DNA from: Strigops habroptila
Taxonomy: Eukaryota; Chordata; Aves; Psittaciformes; Psittacidae
Direction: 5' to 3'
DNA length: 64,000 nt
NCBI RefSeq assembly: GCF_004027225.2
Contig: NC_046358.1
Location: 7,347,284-7,411,283, forward strand
The translations under genes and the position numbers were made by a program. Position 1 is the stretch's first letter. The number at the start of each line of letters is the position of its first letter. This document shows positions 61,001 to 64,000 of this stretch, piece after piece. The notes beneath the pieces were generated by a model that searched no databases, had not been told where the DNA came from, and worked only from the letters and a program-made list of their open reading frames with translations.

Positions 61001-64000
61001 CCAGAGAGCTTTACCAAGCATCCTAAAGGGTAGAACAACATATACATCTCACTGCACAGTGAGGCACAACAGAGGAGAAAACATGGGAACCTGAGCCTTC
61101 TGTCTTGCTGTGCTGTTTCTGCTTATGGCATTAAGTGTTTCTCATGACTCTGAAGATTTAGCCCAGCCTATCTTGAGTGTGGTACAAACAGGAAATGAAA
61201 CCCCTGCAGTCAGAGGATACACCTGCCAAAGGCTGGTGGAGCAGCTGAGGCCCTCACCCATGGTTGAGTGCAGAACCGGAAGCATCAAGGGCTAAGTACA
61301 GGCTGAACACCGTTTCTTAAAGGTTTGGAGGCTGGATGGTGAGAGGGAGGGATGAAGGTGTAGTCACAGTTTGCCTGGCAGTCTGATGAGAGGTGCTGAT
61401 CAGGAAGTTGCTCATGTAGCATGCAAATTGCTGTTCTCTAGGAGTTCTCCCTTGCTGTGGATATCAGTCTTACAGCTCCAGCTGGCACTCGTACACCGTA
61501 GGAAGATCAACTGTGTGACAAAGCAAGAGAGTGTTGGTTCCCTTGGGGACTGAAGCAGATAGAAGGTTGGTCAAGGCACCCAAGGCGTCTGGCACATTGA
61601 GGTTGCTCAGTGACTTCCTTCATCAAGGACATGGTATATTGGTACATATTCCTTGAGTGACAGCTGACAGCATTTGAAGTAGCCCTGGCAGAAGGCCAGT
61701 TGCAGTGATTTGGCCAAATTATCAGTTGATGTGGTTGGCATAGCACCTCTGTCAGGCTGAAGAATGATGCTGTTGCATTTTAGGTCAGGTCACAGACTTT
61801 TTAAAGCCGATGCTCATGCATCCAGACTCTGGGCTGGGCTATCCGTTGATGCAAGTTATCATAGGGCAACATTTAGGTTCTGGCCCTAAACACCTTTCTG
61901 GCTAACCATGAATAATCAGTACTGTGTGGACTAGGGTTTGTGTGCATCAGGAACCTGTTTACTGCCCACGGACAAGAGAAGATGAAATGTGGTAATAATG
62001 GGGCTAAGTCAGTTGCTGTGAGAGCCTCACCCTTAGGACCTGAATCAAATGTTGGGCTCAGAAATTTAGTTATAAAGGTTTGTGTGAGTGTTTGCTCACA
62101 TACTCCTGTTGGAGCTTGCTTGGGAAGCATTCATCTTGTTGACTTGCTCTTTCACCTCCCACCCATTGAGATCTTTGTCTTGATTTGTGATTCATGTCTG
62201 ATTCAGCCAAGTGGGTAGTAGACTTGGCAGCAAGAATCTTCTTAGTTTCAGGATTCCAGAAACCTTTAATAAGGGGCAAAAGCACAGAAATGACTGCTGA
62301 AAGTATGAAGTAAGTGGCTTATATGACAAATTTGGTGATATCTTGTTATTTGGGGCATTTTTGTTTTAGCTGTGGGCAAATCTTGCACCTTGCTTCCCCG
62401 CACAAAGCTTTTGTGGATATTTAAGTTAAATTTCTCCCAACTAATAAGGTAAAAATGACATGTATGCCTCACTTTCTTCATTGCAGTACAATGACTTGTT
62501 AGGTCTTCTAAGTTTCTTCAAATACCAAATGATCCCAAGCCTAGGAGATCCCAAGCTGTTGTAGCCTGGACAATTAAAAAAAGTCATGGAATTTTGATTG
62601 ACTGCAAAGAAAAGCTTTTACTATCTGCTTTAGATATTTTAAAAGTGTATGTATATATTTGTATATATTGCTAGAAGAAAAAACAAGGATAATTATAATT
62701 TGTTATATATTTGGCATAAAAATGTCTGCCGTTCCAGGATCTGGATCTGATCAAGTCAACTGCCTGCCTCTTTCAGAGCTACAAAGACAACTCCACTAAG
62801 CCTCAAACTGAAAGAACTCAAACTAAAAATCCCTCTGTAAGCAAATTCTCTGACTGTAACCAGAAAGATACCATGTTGCTCAGCAACTCTCATTATCTTT
62901 TAATTATTTTTGTTTTATATATAACATCACTCAATTCTCCATGAGATGAAACCATCTGGTTGGCTGTGCCAGAACTGCACTCCCTTGAAAAACTGAAATC
63001 CCCAATAACCTTTGAAGCTGGCTGTTGCAAAGCTGCGCCCATGGGAGGCTCACTGCTTTGGTGGGAATTAAGCTGATGATAACATGTCTTGGTAGAATAT
63101 TGTAATTTTGACAAATCAGTAGATTCTTTGTTAAAGTGTTTGTGATTCTATTTTTAATAGTTTGCAGTTATAGTACTGTAGTTATTAATTCCATTCACAC
63201 AGAGAAGCATATCTAATTAAAGGGTAATTAAATTATGCTAGTAATTGTCCTGGCTGTGGTCTGCTCAGAATGATTTCTTATGGATAGTGGCTGCATTGAG
63301 ACAAATGAAAGCAAAGTTTTGTTTGGGCCAGGTTTAGTTCATTAAAATAATATGTTTAGTAGCTTTAGACCTACATTGAAGTTCTTTGCCTGTGCAGGTC
63401 CGGTATGTGAGGTCAAAGCTAATTCAAATAAGGTGACAAACAACACTGAAAATGAACAGTTATGTACAAAATCCTCAACTGTCTTTCTTACCTTAGTTTA
63501 TTGAAATTCAAAGAGCTTGAAAGATAGGGTTTTTTTAATCCTTTATGCTATTTTACTCAATTATTTAATTCAATTTAGAAAATGAAATTAACTCAGAGGG
63601 TTAAGAGAACATTTTATTATTAAGAAAGTGTATATACTATTAAAAGTAAAACAAATAATAATAAAGCTGTAAAACATACACAGAGTTTAGAAGGAACAAA
63701 TATTAACAGAGAGCTATTCGCAGGACTAGACCCTAGCACCTGCTCACACTGCTGCTTACCACAGCTCTGTGAATAACCTTACAGACCTCGTGAGGGTTTG
63801 TTGTATCACTCGGAGTAATACGGGTGCTCGTGTGTGACCCAGGAGGAAGAGAAGGGGCGTGGTGGGGAAATCACAGCAGAAGGGTGAGCCGCTGGAGAAT
63901 GACTAGTACCGTGCATGGATAAATCATACCCGATACCCAGCTTAGTAATGCTTAGTGTTAGCTTAAGGCCTGCTCATAGGAGGCAGTTCCAGCTAATGGT
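55063..64000 (+). other. ITPKA intron 1, last part in the window (inferred)
   Basis: About 8.9 kb without a recognisable exon, RNA gene or named repeat. Small local structures: a duplicated TTTCTATATAAT block and a GATGG/CCATC hairpin at about 57614-57652, and ATTA-rich patches at about 58230-58290 and 63195-63240. The final ~300 bases are less AT-rich with several CpGs but show no splice or coding signal. That this is still intron 1 is inferred from not seeing exon 2. Confidence 0.4.

Noticed and set aside
44700-64000. ITPKA exon 2 or kinase exons
   Set aside because: I looked for the HWQKIRTMVNLP/PFKKRYAWVQLAGH-type block and for later kinase motifs in the + strand text and saw none.
63640-64000. 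Possible LTR at the right edge
   Set aside because: The composition changes and a few CpGs appear, but no TG...CA ends, polyadenylation layout or primer-binding site could be shown before the window ends.

Overview
The window looks like nuclear DNA from a bird, probably Neoaves. The evidence is the number of CR1 LINE fragments ending in the (ATTCTATG)n-type 3' tail, an old MIR-type SINE, GT-AG introns, and one strong CpG-island promoter in otherwise AT-rich sequence. Nothing prokaryotic or viral is visible. Most open reading frames here are chance frames or CR1 protein.

Two host genes are supported, both on the + strand. (1) At 21.2-22.7 kb lies the 3' part of a Golgi carbohydrate sulfotransferase of the CHST8/9/11-14 family. 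A short first coding exon (21292-21385) encodes a type II signal anchor. A 454-bp phase-1 intron separates it from a large catalytic exon (21840-22690), and together they give an intact 314-residue enzyme. Exon-like segments at 10.7 kb and 18.6-18.8 kb may be upstream noncoding exons. (2) At 43.9-44.4 kb lies the first coding exon of ITPKA (inositol-trisphosphate 3-kinase A), inside a CpG island of about 1.35 kb. I could not find its kinase-domain exons, so intron 1 appears to run from 44363 past the window end (more than 19.6 kb).

Region by region: 1-21 kb is mainly AT-rich noncoding DNA with an old CR1 piece (8.2-8.8 kb), a CR1 tail (20.5 kb) and two diverged copies of an unidentified ~0.33-kb repeat (3.0 and 16.2 kb). 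22.7-32.8 kb is sulfotransferase 3' flank and intergenic DNA. 32.8-36.8 kb holds three CR1 copies in the same orientation, the middle one young and coding. A small GC-rich island lies between the first two. 40.7-41.2 kb has another CR1 and the MIR. 43-64 kb is the ITPKA promoter, exon 1 and intron 1. The intron contains a second young CR1 in the opposite orientation, plus a 197-bp inverted repeat flanking an older CR1.

The most notable structures are the uncharacterised sulfotransferase paralogue next to ITPKA, and a pair of nearly identical ~1.84-kb inverted CR1 copies about 10 kb apart that enclose the ITPKA promoter and first exon. The intronic inverted repeat is also notable. No new multi-gene system is evident.
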